Of a stretch of 8,229 nucleotides of DNA, positions 1-5,180 are shown piece after piece. Origin of the DNA: Chloroflexota bacterium (GTDB lineage Bacteria > Chloroflexota > Ktedonobacteria > Ktedonobacterales > Ktedonobacteraceae); assembly GCA_005879655.1 (NCBI GenBank), contig VBJK01000234.1, positions 1 through 8,229 on the forward strand. The letters are read 5' to 3'. Made by a program: the position numbers and the translations under genes. Positions within the stretch are counted from its first letter, which is position 1; each line of letters begins with the position of its first letter. The notes beneath the pieces were generated by a model. The model had not been told where the DNA came from, did no database searches, and was given only the letters and a program-made list of their open reading frames with translations.

Positions 1-780
1 AAGTTCGTGGGCAGACGTGTACCGATCATTGATAATCAATGGCATTGGGCGATCTGCAATGCTAAACAATGGTTTTGCATTGAGAAGCGTTGTATGCAAA
101 CAGAACACTTGTGTTCGCTGATGCCCGAATCATGACCAACGCCGTAGCAGTCAACAAACGAGCACGAGCGCCTGCACACAGCGACGACGCCAACGCATGA
201 CGCAGAACAACCAACGATGACCGAGCGGTTGGCGTGGCAGGTCCGTTGTGAGTCGATGAGGAGCGTGGCGGATCGTTATGGCCCTGTACAGACCATCGAT
301 GCCCAACGGCACTAACGAACTACGAGCAAAATCATAGTATTATATATAGAAGCGTTGTGTGCAATGAGAACACTTGTGATCGGGCTGTGGCAGTGCGCAA
401 CGAGCACGAGCGCCTGCACACGGCGATGACCCAACGTGTAACGCAGGGCGAGCGTTCGCATGGCTGGCTCTGCGTCGCGTCGATGATGGGTGTGGCGTAT
501 CGCTGTGGTGCGTCGAGAGGCGCGATGGATGGCGTTGGTCTGCAATGTGCGAGCCAGCGGAGATCAGGGCTACCAATGGCAGGACAACGAAGCTGCTGTC
601 ATCTGGCGTCCATTACGGTCTCTACAGTGGAATCCGTGACGACTACTGGTGATTGATGCAACATGATGGAGGAGAATGAGCAGCCATTGATGATGCACAG
701 ACCGTAGCGTGGTGCACAATGAGACCACTTGTGTTCACATTGGCAGTCGCGCTCTGATGGCCGATGCTGCCGATGTGAAT
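1..780. repeat. Degenerate imperfect repeats, block A (no gene)
   Basis: No convincing gene lies here. The stretch holds diverged copies of a repeat family that reappears at about 1830-2610. A 21-bp identical string occurs at 159-179 and 401-421. A second string around AGAAGCGTTGT...GAACACTTGTG occurs at 83-113 and 348-378. The block at 186-241 (ACGCCAACGCATGAC then CCGAGCGGTT) recurs at 2009-2064 and 2514-2571 and, more diverged, near 424-475. Spacing between matching points is about 240-270 bp. Plus-strand translation of 159-315 and 401-510 gives alignable short peptides beginning NEHERLHTA, so the repeats may descend from coding DNA, but stops and indels break every copy. An AT-rich island (about 331-350, TATTATATATA) is the only promoter-like patch. 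Confidence 0.6.
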
Positions 781-817
781 GAGGAGAGCAAATGGCGCTG
801 CGAGCAGCCTCTGTGAC

Positions 818-1600
818 TCATGCGCCAAGCAAATCTTGCTTGTGGAAGTGGCTCAGGTCTGCAATGTGCAGTACGCTGAGATCAGGCGCGAAGCCTGGCG
901 GCAGCTCATCGGTCGCATAGTGGCCTTGTTTGACAAAAACGGTGGTGAGCCGATCACCCATGATCTGCTTGCTCTCGTACAGGATTTGTGGATGATCATC
1001 GATCATCACATAGTGAGAGGCTCTATAGGCCCGCACAATCTCACCCCAGTGCTCCTGCTTATGCGCGAAGAGCAAGACTCGCCCCTCAACGACCCGGGCA
1101 AGATGACTCTTGATAGTTTTCTCTGACTGAAAGACTGGATCGCCATCGGAAACAATGACAGTGAGGCCCATGGTGCGCAGGTGTTCAAGAGTCTCTATCG
1201 CGCCAGGATAGAGCCCTTTGAAGAACGGGTACTCGAAAAAGAGCGAACGCACATGCTGGTAGGTCTGCTCATCTAACTCAGTGGTCGGGGTTTGCTCGTG
1301 CAGCCGAGAGAGTGTCAGGGGAATATCAACCATGGCTTGCTCTTGGCGTACCTGCTCATAGATCTGCCAAAATTTGGTGGTGAGTGTGGGACCCAAGGTG
1401 GCCTCAAGCTGCTCGTCCCAGTCATGTTTGATGGCATCGTTATCCAGTAGCGTATTATCAACATCGAGCAAGAATGTCAGTGATCCATCAGCAAGAGGTT
1501 CTGCCTTGCGCTCTGGCTGAGTGGGCAGATGAGCCAGAGGTGATGGTCGTGTCTCTTTGAGAAGAGCACTTGTTTCTGCTTGATCTGCGTTTTTCGCCAC
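818..1600 (-). CDS. HAD-superfamily hydrolase
   Basis: A 260-residue cytoplasmic protein of the haloacid dehalogenase superfamily, whose members are mostly phosphatases acting through an aspartyl-phosphate intermediate. Motif I is LLDVDNTLLD, with nucleophile D46 and acid/base D48. Motif II is VIVSDGD (S151). A conserved lysine is available at K161, K164 or K181. Motif IV is VMIDDHP (D201, D202). The helical stretch between motif I and about residue 130 fits a type-I cap. The substrate cannot be told. About 40 proline- and glutamate-rich residues precede motif I, longer than usual, but no in-frame methionine follows until residue 90, and the GTG start has a good GGAGAGG-type site at 1606-1615. 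It is a lone gene with no operon partner, lying between two blocks of degenerate repeats. Confidence 0.92.
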   Translation of the reverse strand: MAKNADQAETSALLKETRPSPLAHLPTQPERKAEPLADGSLTFLLDVDNTLLDNDAIKHDWDEQLEATLGPTLTTKFWQIYEQVRQEQAMVDIPLTLSRLHEQTPTTELDEQTYQHVRSLFFEYPFFKGLYPGAIETLEHLRTMGLTVIVSDGDPVFQSEKTIKSHLARVVEGRVLLFAHKQEHWGEIVRAYRASHYVMIDDHPQILYESKQIMGDRLTTVFVKQGHYATDELPPGFAPDLSVLHIADLSHFHKQDLLGA

Positions 1601-1605
1601 GATTT

Positions 1606-1615
1606 CCTCTCCTCT
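1606..1615 (-). promoter_or_regulatory. Ribosome binding site of the HAD gene
   Basis: Read on the minus strand this is AGAGGAGAGG, ending 5 bases before the GTG at 1600-1598. It supports the GTG start, which gives the protein an unusually long N-terminal extension before HAD motif I. Confidence 0.65.
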
Positions 1616-1668
1616 TGTTTGTTTCTTCGTCGTTCAAGTGAGTCAGATAAGATGTGGGTGTAGCCATC

Positions 1669-1697
1669 ATTCTATCATCATTGGAGGTCTGGGTGAA
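1669..1697 (-). promoter_or_regulatory. Candidate sigma-70-type promoter of the HAD gene
   Basis: Read on the minus strand: TTCACC (1697-1692), a 17-base spacer, then TAGAAT (1674-1669). The -10 matches consensus at 5 of 6 positions and the -35 at 4 of 6. Transcription would start near 1662, giving a leader of about 60 bases to the GTG. It was identified by eye only. Confidence 0.4.
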
Positions 1698-2087
1698 GGA
1701 CCGATTCTGAAAGCGCAAAGTCGAACAGTGCAGATGGGTGGCGTAGTTGACTCATGTAGCCGGGTGCCAAGAGTGTCAGACCCTGGTTGTGAGGAAAGCC
1801 AGATCGCTTGAGTGCAATGGAGAACGCTCATTGATCATCCTGTGATCCGATGGATGCAAAGGTGGCTAACTGGCAGGCGCGGAGCCTGCAACGGACGCCA
1901 ATGAGAGCACAAATGACGCGCATTGGCAGGCCATTGACATGCGATGTTCTCGATGTGAACTGGGTCAGCCAATGGCGCAACAAGTACCCTCGACGGCACA
2001 CGGCGAAAACGCCAACGCATGACACCGAACCAACAACGCAGGCCGAGCGGTTCATGTGGCCCGTCATTGTGCATCGATGAGGTGCGA

Positions 2088-2126
2088 GGTGGATCGCTGT
2101 GATCCAGTGCAGGCGTGTGATCATCA
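2088..2126. repeat. Copy 1 of a 39-bp near-exact repeat
   Basis: This string matches 2311-2349 at 38 of 39 positions (33 identical, one mismatch, 5 identical), offset 223 bp. It contains the perfect inverted repeat TGGATC-gctgt-GATCCA at 2090-2106. It is the best conserved segment of the repeat family; a more diverged version lies near 264-310. Confidence 0.8.
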
Positions 2127-2310
2127 GTGACTACCAACGGCAATGCATAACTTACAATGCAAGACCATCGCTTGCGGTGATTCGCGTTGTAGATCATGCA
2201 AACACAAGTGCTCGCGTTCTGGCTGCGAAGAGCACGACGTAGAACGCCGAGCAAACCATGCAGGCCGAGCATTTCGCGTGGCTCTGCCATCGTGAGGAGA
2301 TTCGGCGCGT

Positions 2311-2349
2311 GGTGGATCGCTGTGATCCAGTGCAGGCGTGTGACCATCA
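2311..2349. repeat. Copy 2 of a 39-bp near-exact repeat
   Basis: Partner of 2088-2126, with the same TGGATC-gctgt-GATCCA inverted repeat at 2313-2329. Conservation of this segment against more diverged surroundings suggests recent duplication or constraint on it. Confidence 0.8.
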
Positions 2350-2610
2350 TCGATTACCAACGGCACTGGATGAGTTACAATGCAAAGCCATCGTTTGCGA
2401 GGATTCGCGTTGTAGGTCATGGGAACACAAGCGCTCGCGTTGCAGTGCATGGAAAGAGCCGACGAGCAGGCTGACACCGGATGAAGAAGGCAGTAGCGCG
2501 TTGTGGCAGTGATGACGCCAACGCGTGACACAGAGCAACCAACGCAGGCCGAGCGGTTCACGTGGCTCTCTCATCGTGAGTCGATGATGCGCGTGGAGGA
2601 TCGCTGAGGT

Positions 2611-3080
2611 TCGGAGGCTTAGCAATGGGTGGCGAGGGCGAGGCTCCGAGCGTGCACTCTCGCCTGCGAGCGTAACCCGCTGTGGTACAACGTAGATCAC
2701 AGGCAATACAGTGCAGACGTGCGACCTGGCAAAGAGCACTTTGCTTGTCCTGCGGATGGGCAATGCCGAGCCGGAGGTGAGCGATGGATGATGCTGTGAT
2801 GCGGCGCGTGGGCAAGGTGTGACGAGCTGTGGCCTGCGAATGATCAAAGATGGCCGTAGATCTCACGATGGGAGTCGATGCGTCTGGCGGACGTGATGGT
2901 TGTGCTGTCGGGCCGATCTGGATGGCTGGCAAAACAAAGGAGTGGCATGGAGAAGGTTGTCGTTTGGGGTATGGAAGAAAACCACTCTGGTGCAATGGCT
3001 CCAAGCAGGGTGGTTTGGGGTTTCTCTAGAAAAGCCTTGCGTAGGCCGTGGCAGTGTTTGGTTGTCGGGACGAGGTGCAC
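2611..3080. other. No recognisable gene
   Basis: Open frames on both strands overlap each other and lack ribosome sites or family motifs. The repeat family of block B fades out around 2600-2850. The plus-strand frame starting at 2900 runs antisense through the small membrane protein gene and is judged spurious. Confidence 0.45.
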
Positions 3081-3081
3081 C

Positions 3082-3129
3082 GACTCAGATGAGTGATCCA
3101 GACACTCTGTGTCACCACTCAGATGAGTC
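3082..3129. promoter_or_regulatory. Paired near-palindromes (operator or hairpin)
   Basis: ACTCAGATGAGT occurs at 3083-3094 and again at 3117-3128, 34 bp apart. Each copy is palindromic except for the two central bases. Read together, 3082-3095 and 3116-3129 form an inverted repeat of 14-base arms with a two-base central mismatch. The right copy lies in the last codons of the minus-strand small gene and the left copy lies just past its stop. The structure could be a transcript-end hairpin, though no T-run follows, or a two-site operator. Confidence 0.5.
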
Positions 3130-3282
3130 GGCGTCGAGACGAGGGTCAAGATCAGGGTCCTTGTCCAACTGCATAACGAACATCCTTAGAAGGGCTAAAA
3201 TGCCTGCTGTAGCTACGAGTGCAAGAGTGAGGATCATCGTGATCATTTCTCCGCCGTTGTTTGGGTCTGGCGGCACCCCCAT
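3112..3282 (-). CDS. Small single-pass membrane protein, unknown function
   Basis: A 56-residue open frame from ATG at 3282. I do not recognise a family. Residues 1-12 are a short polar head rich in Pro, Asn and Gly. Residues 13-39 are a continuous hydrophobic stretch (ITMILTLALVATAGILALL) ending in an Arg and then MFVMQL. Residues 40-56 are a strongly acidic tail (LDKDPDLDPRLD, then SSEW). The ordered head, membrane segment and charged tail is unlike the spurious frames around it and suggests a real small inner-membrane protein. The upstream context has only a weak purine-rich site and no clear promoter. It is divergent from nothing obvious, and the nearest plus-strand sequence is the helicase remnant. 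It could still be chance. Confidence 0.5.
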   Translation of the reverse strand: MGVPPDPNNGGEMITMILTLALVATAGILALLRMFVMQLDKDPDLDPRLDADSSEW

Positions 3283-3516
3283 ATTGAACAGTTTCTCTTA
3301 AAAAAAGTGCTCTCATTTTTCATGCAACGGACGCTGCATCGCTTCTGTGCGTTCGTCTCTCATCAAGTGTCGCTCATAGCGTGTGCACAGATCTGACAGA
3401 TCAGTGCCACTTTCCTATTCTTGTGCTTTTTGTACTTTTGTTCTTCTTCCTTTATCGGCTAGATTCTGCGAAGCTGACACTTTTTGAGTGCTCATGGCCA
3501 GAGAGGTTTGGGATGG

Positions 3517-3789
3517 TGTTTTTGGCTATGACAGTTGAGCCCACCTTGCAGCACCAAAGGGAGCCACAAGAGAGAGAGAAATCAAACGTGGCAACGAGAA
3601 AACCCCACCCATGACGAGCCTTATCTGAGATGCCTAGAACTAGCTCATACGGCTTCTCACCTGGCTTTCTTCCCATACAAGGGGCTGGTTCATTTGGCAA
3701 TGCCAAAGGATACCATTTTCCCAAAGTGGTTCCCTTTCAGGAATGGTCAAAAATGGGGTGGGTGGGCTCAGCTATCGCGGCCAAAAACA
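3517..3789. mobile_element. MITE-like element 1 (273 bp, 6-bp target duplication)
   Basis: The terminal inverted repeats are 3517-3545 and 3761-3789: 29 bases, 24 identical, beginning TGTTTTTGGC and ending GCCAAAAACA. All five differences are transitions. The direct repeat GGATGG flanks the element exactly (3511-3516 and 3790-3795), as expected for a target-site duplication. A related subterminal pair (AAAGGGAGCCAC near 3555, and AAAGGGAACCAC on the other strand near 3730) may be a further transposase-binding site. The interior has no credible transposase gene, so movement would depend on a transposase elsewhere. The TGT...ACA ends resemble several insertion-sequence families, and I cannot assign one. 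Confidence 0.8.
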
Positions 3790-3828
3790 GGATGGCGCTA
3801 GAGGAGTCGTAGGATCGGTGCTGGCAGA

Positions 3829-4008
3829 CTGGTTGGCTGACAAATTTAAGGTGCCTTAAAAAACGATAAGTGTGCTTACGCGGCCTGGCACCTATAATCA
3901 GGAAAGAATCTCTTCAAAGTGTCCAGCTTATCTCGCTATTGACGAGATGTAATGAACTGGCTCCCAGAGCGGCTTGCTATAATAACCTTAAATTTGTCAG
4001 CCAACCAG
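3829..4008. mobile_element. MITE-like element 2 (180 bp, 9-bp target duplication)
   Basis: Perfect 24-base terminal inverted repeats occupy 3829-3852 and 3985-4008, starting CTGGTTGGCTGACAAATTTA. The direct repeat GCTGGCAGA immediately flanks both ends (3820-3828 and 4009-4017). CTG termini with 9-bp duplications are typical of the IS4 family (IS10/IS50 type), so this may be a non-autonomous derivative of an IS4-like element. That assignment is inference. The 132-base interior has no gene. It sits in the helicase remnant only 33 bp from the right duplication of element 1. The perfect repeats suggest it is younger than element 1. Confidence 0.87.
3975..3983 (+). promoter_or_regulatory. Extended -10 promoter motif inside element 2
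   Basis: TGCTATAAT is a perfect extended -10 at the right inner edge of element 2, pointing outward toward 4417. No good -35 is seen at 17 bases. It could supply an outward promoter for downstream genes. A second TATAAT lies at 3893-3898. Confidence 0.35.
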
Positions 4009-4264
4009 GCTGGCAGAAGGATCAAGCGGGAAGGAGGGGTGAGGCTCGCGCTTGTGCGCTGACGATTCATAAATCGCAGGGGCAAACCCACGACGCCCTT
4101 GTCATTGATCTCTCGCATGAGGTGTTTGCGTCAGGACAATGATATGTGGCATTAAGTCGGTGTAGGAGACTGTCAGGGTTGTATTTGAAGAAGCCCGTAG
4201 AACGCAAGCACATTCTGGTGTCGCCCTCGATTGTGGCCTTTATGTGCAAGAGCAGAGCGACGAG

Positions 4265-4293
4265 TTGACAACGACGGGCAAAGGGGCTATGTG
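4265..4293 (+). promoter_or_regulatory. Candidate promoter of the HTH gene pair
   Basis: A perfect TTGACA (4265-4270), a 17-base spacer, then TATGTG (4288-4293), a weak -10 with 3 of 6 matches. It overlaps the end of the helicase remnant and would give a leader of about 115 bases before the HTH gene. Confidence 0.3.
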
Positions 4294-4402
4294 ATGCTCA
4301 CGGCGTGCCGATTATCCCGCCTTTGTTTTCGATGATGCCGGTGAGAGCAAGAGCCGCGATGTGTATGAGGAGAATGTTATGAGAGAGAAAAAGCCATATC
4401 TC

Positions 4403-4408
4403 AGGAGG
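4403..4408 (+). promoter_or_regulatory. Ribosome binding site fixing a TTG start
   Basis: AGGAGG followed by an 8-base spacer (AAAAAGTC) and TTG at 4417. The perfect Shine-Dalgarno match at normal distance decides for this rare start codon over the later ATG at 4441. Confidence 0.8.
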
Positions 4409-4416
4409 AAAAAGTC

Positions 4417-4728
4417 TTGGGTAAGCCGCAAAACGGGCCAATGGTGTATGAGCAGTTGTCCCTCTCTGGGTTCCGTGTAGAGAAAGGGTATTACACAACA
4501 AGGGAGGTATCAGAACTGTATAGTGTGTCACAGCACACGGTGATAGACTGGATTAATAAGGGTTGGATGGATGCTTCTCGCTTGGACGGAAAGAAGAAAC
4601 CAGGGCATTGGCGAGTTCATCCGCAGTCCATAGAAGACATTGACCGGGCCACACAAGAGATATTACGAGCCAATCGGGGGTTGTTGGTGCGTGTGTATGG
4701 CTCTCGCTTGGCGAACGGTGCGCCATGA
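4417..4728 (+). CDS. Excisionase/MerR-like helix-turn-helix DNA-binding protein
   Basis: A 103-residue protein. Residues 25-53 (GYYTTREVSELYSVSQHTVIDWINKGWMD) form the winged helix-turn-helix typical of excisionase and MerR-type domains: tyrosine-threonine start, S-V-S turn, then a W-I-N-K-G recognition helix. Residues 57-76 (GKKKPGHWRVHPQSIEDI) are the basic wing with the usual GHWR(V)-type strand. Residues 77-103 form a short helical, basic tail. Such proteins bind DNA as excision factors for integrated elements or as small regulators, and which applies here is not shown. The start is TTG. It is followed after 96 bases by the 97-residue gene, on the same strand and with the same style of start site, so the two probably act together. 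Confidence 0.85.
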   Translation: MGKPQNGPMVYEQLSLSGFRVEKGYYTTREVSELYSVSQHTVIDWINKGWMDASRLDGKKKPGHWRVHPQSIEDIDRATQEILRANRGLLVRVYGSRLANGAP

Positions 4729-4812
4729 AGGTGAGAGATACTCATTGACTGAGGCAACTTCACTGGAGAGACTTCGGAGGCTCCGTAGGAGCTTATCTAG
4801 CACTCATCATTG

Positions 4813-4818
4813 AGGAGG
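4813..4818 (+). promoter_or_regulatory. Ribosome binding site deciding the GTG start at 4825
   Basis: AGGAGG with a 6-base spacer (AAAGTC) before GTG at 4825. An in-frame TTG at 4810 would place this site inside the coding region, so the shorter GTG-started protein is preferred. The context AGGAGGAAAGTCGTG closely mirrors AGGAGGAAAAAGTCTTG of the preceding gene. Confidence 0.8.
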
Positions 4819-4824
4819 AAAGTC

Positions 4825-5118
4825 GTGGCATCATATTCTCAGTACAGACGATGCATGAGCGATCACAGGAGAGCTTTAAAAAGGAATGTGCCCAAATTAG
4901 ATGATCGGGAGCTTCTGGCTCTGAAAATTCGCACGCATGTAAATCTGCTTGGGAATGCGGATGAAGATGACAGCAGAGAGTTGAGAGGGATTCTCAACGC
5001 GATCGAAGCAGAGGAGAGAGGGAGAGCAACTGGAAGCGCCACCGTTGATGGAGAAGATGAGGCACCGCTCTGGGTCTTGGCGCTGATGGGCCGAGTGGCA
5101 AAGCTAGAAGACTTCTAG
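4825..5118 (+). CDS. Conserved-looking 97-residue protein, unknown function
   Basis: I do not recognise this protein. Residues 1-24 are basic (YRRC, DHRRALKR). Residues 25-66 are predicted helical and alternate acidic and hydrophobic residues (LDDRELLALKIRTHVNLL, then DDSRELRGILNAIEAEERG). Residues 67-80 form a Gly/Asp/Glu linker. Residues 81-97 end in the hydrophobic helix PLWVLALMGRVAKLEDF. The basic N-terminus and acidic helices suggest a small soluble nucleic-acid- or protein-binding partner, but this is weak inference. It follows the helix-turn-helix gene and is closed by a terminator 16 bases after its stop. The strong ribosome site and even codon pattern argue that it is real. The larger minus-strand frame across it crosses the terminator and is spurious. 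Confidence 0.75.
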   Translation: MASYSQYRRCMSDHRRALKRNVPKLDDRELLALKIRTHVNLLGNADEDDSRELRGILNAIEAEERGRATGSATVDGEDEAPLWVLALMGRVAKLEDF

Positions 5119-5134
5119 AAAATATCTGGACTGG

Positions 5135-5180
5135 GAAAAGCCGTTTCAACGATGGAGACAATGTACGGCTTTTCTTCGTT
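5135..5180 (+). terminator. Intrinsic terminator of the HTH/97-residue gene pair
   Basis: The arms GAAAAGCCGT (5135-5144) and ACGGCTTTTC (5165-5174) pair perfectly over 10 bases with a 20-base loop, followed by TTCGTT. Because the arm carries A-runs on one side and T-runs on the other, it may work in both directions. An outer pair (5122-5131 with 5183-5190, ATAT..GGAC and GTCCATAT, two-base bulge) could extend the structure. Confidence 0.75.

Larger units (their letters stand above)
1830..2610. repeat. Degenerate imperfect repeats, block B (no gene)
   Basis: Two to three imperfect tandem units related to block A. The string GCAGGCCGAGC starts at 2038, 2260 and 2544, so the spacing is 222 and then 284 bp. 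Downstream of it, 2088-2126 and 2311-2349 are nearly identical. Further matching points follow: TTACAATGCAA near 2153 and 2376, ATTCGCGTTGTAG near 2180 and 2403, and ACACAAG then CTCGCG near 2203 and 2426. The longest unbroken plus-strand frame is 2258-2512 (84 codons). It has no ribosome site and the frame is not shared across copies, so I treat it as chance or remnant. Minus-strand open frames here are rich in Cys, His and Arg and look spurious. Confidence 0.6.
3453..4268 (+). pseudogene. Pif1/RecD-like helicase, C-terminal remnant split by two short elements
   Basis: The 3' end of a superfamily-1 helicase of the Pif1/RecD type, an ATP-driven DNA unwinding enzyme. The clearest part is ALTIHKSQGQTHDALVIDL (4060-4116), the family's late helicase motif, then FASGQ, a TGA at 4140-4142, then YVALSRCRRLSGLYLKKPV continuing in frame to 4268. 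In relatives one ordinary residue sits where the TGA is. At 4050-4055, deleting two bases (CT) would join IKREGVRLA to CALTIHKSQ, so a frameshift precedes the motif. Upstream pieces YRLDSAKLTLFECSWPERF (3453-3510) and GVVGSV (about 3800-3817) fit the segment before this motif. Elements occupy 3517-3789 and 3829-4008. At least three frameshifts, one nonsense change and two insertions show that it is dead. Nothing of the N-terminal ATPase half is visible. Confidence 0.8.

Noticed and set aside
1..2610. CRISPR array
   Set aside because: Repeats are long (over 200 bp), imperfect and unevenly spaced, with no short regular repeat-spacer pattern.
1835..3004. Series of minus-strand frames with many Cys, His and Arg
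   Set aside because: They follow the repeat units and shift frame between copies. They look like translations of repeated non-coding DNA.
2900..3301. 133-residue plus-strand frame
   Set aside because: It has no ribosome site or motif, and its second half is antisense to the small membrane protein, whose hydrophobic pattern is more gene-like.
3381..3614. Plus-strand frame with a hydrophobic FPILVLFVLLFFFLY stretch
   Set aside because: Its downstream half is the helicase remnant and the left end of element 1. No ribosome site precedes it. I explain the later part as pseudogene instead.
3452..3724. 90-residue minus-strand frame
   Set aside because: It crosses the left boundary of element 1, so it would be an accident of insertion, and it has no recognisable motif.
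4295..4480. Plus-strand frame reading DYPAFVFDDAGESKSRDVYEEN
   Set aside because: The composition looks protein-like, but there is no start with a ribosome site and it runs into the better supported TTG-started HTH gene in another frame.
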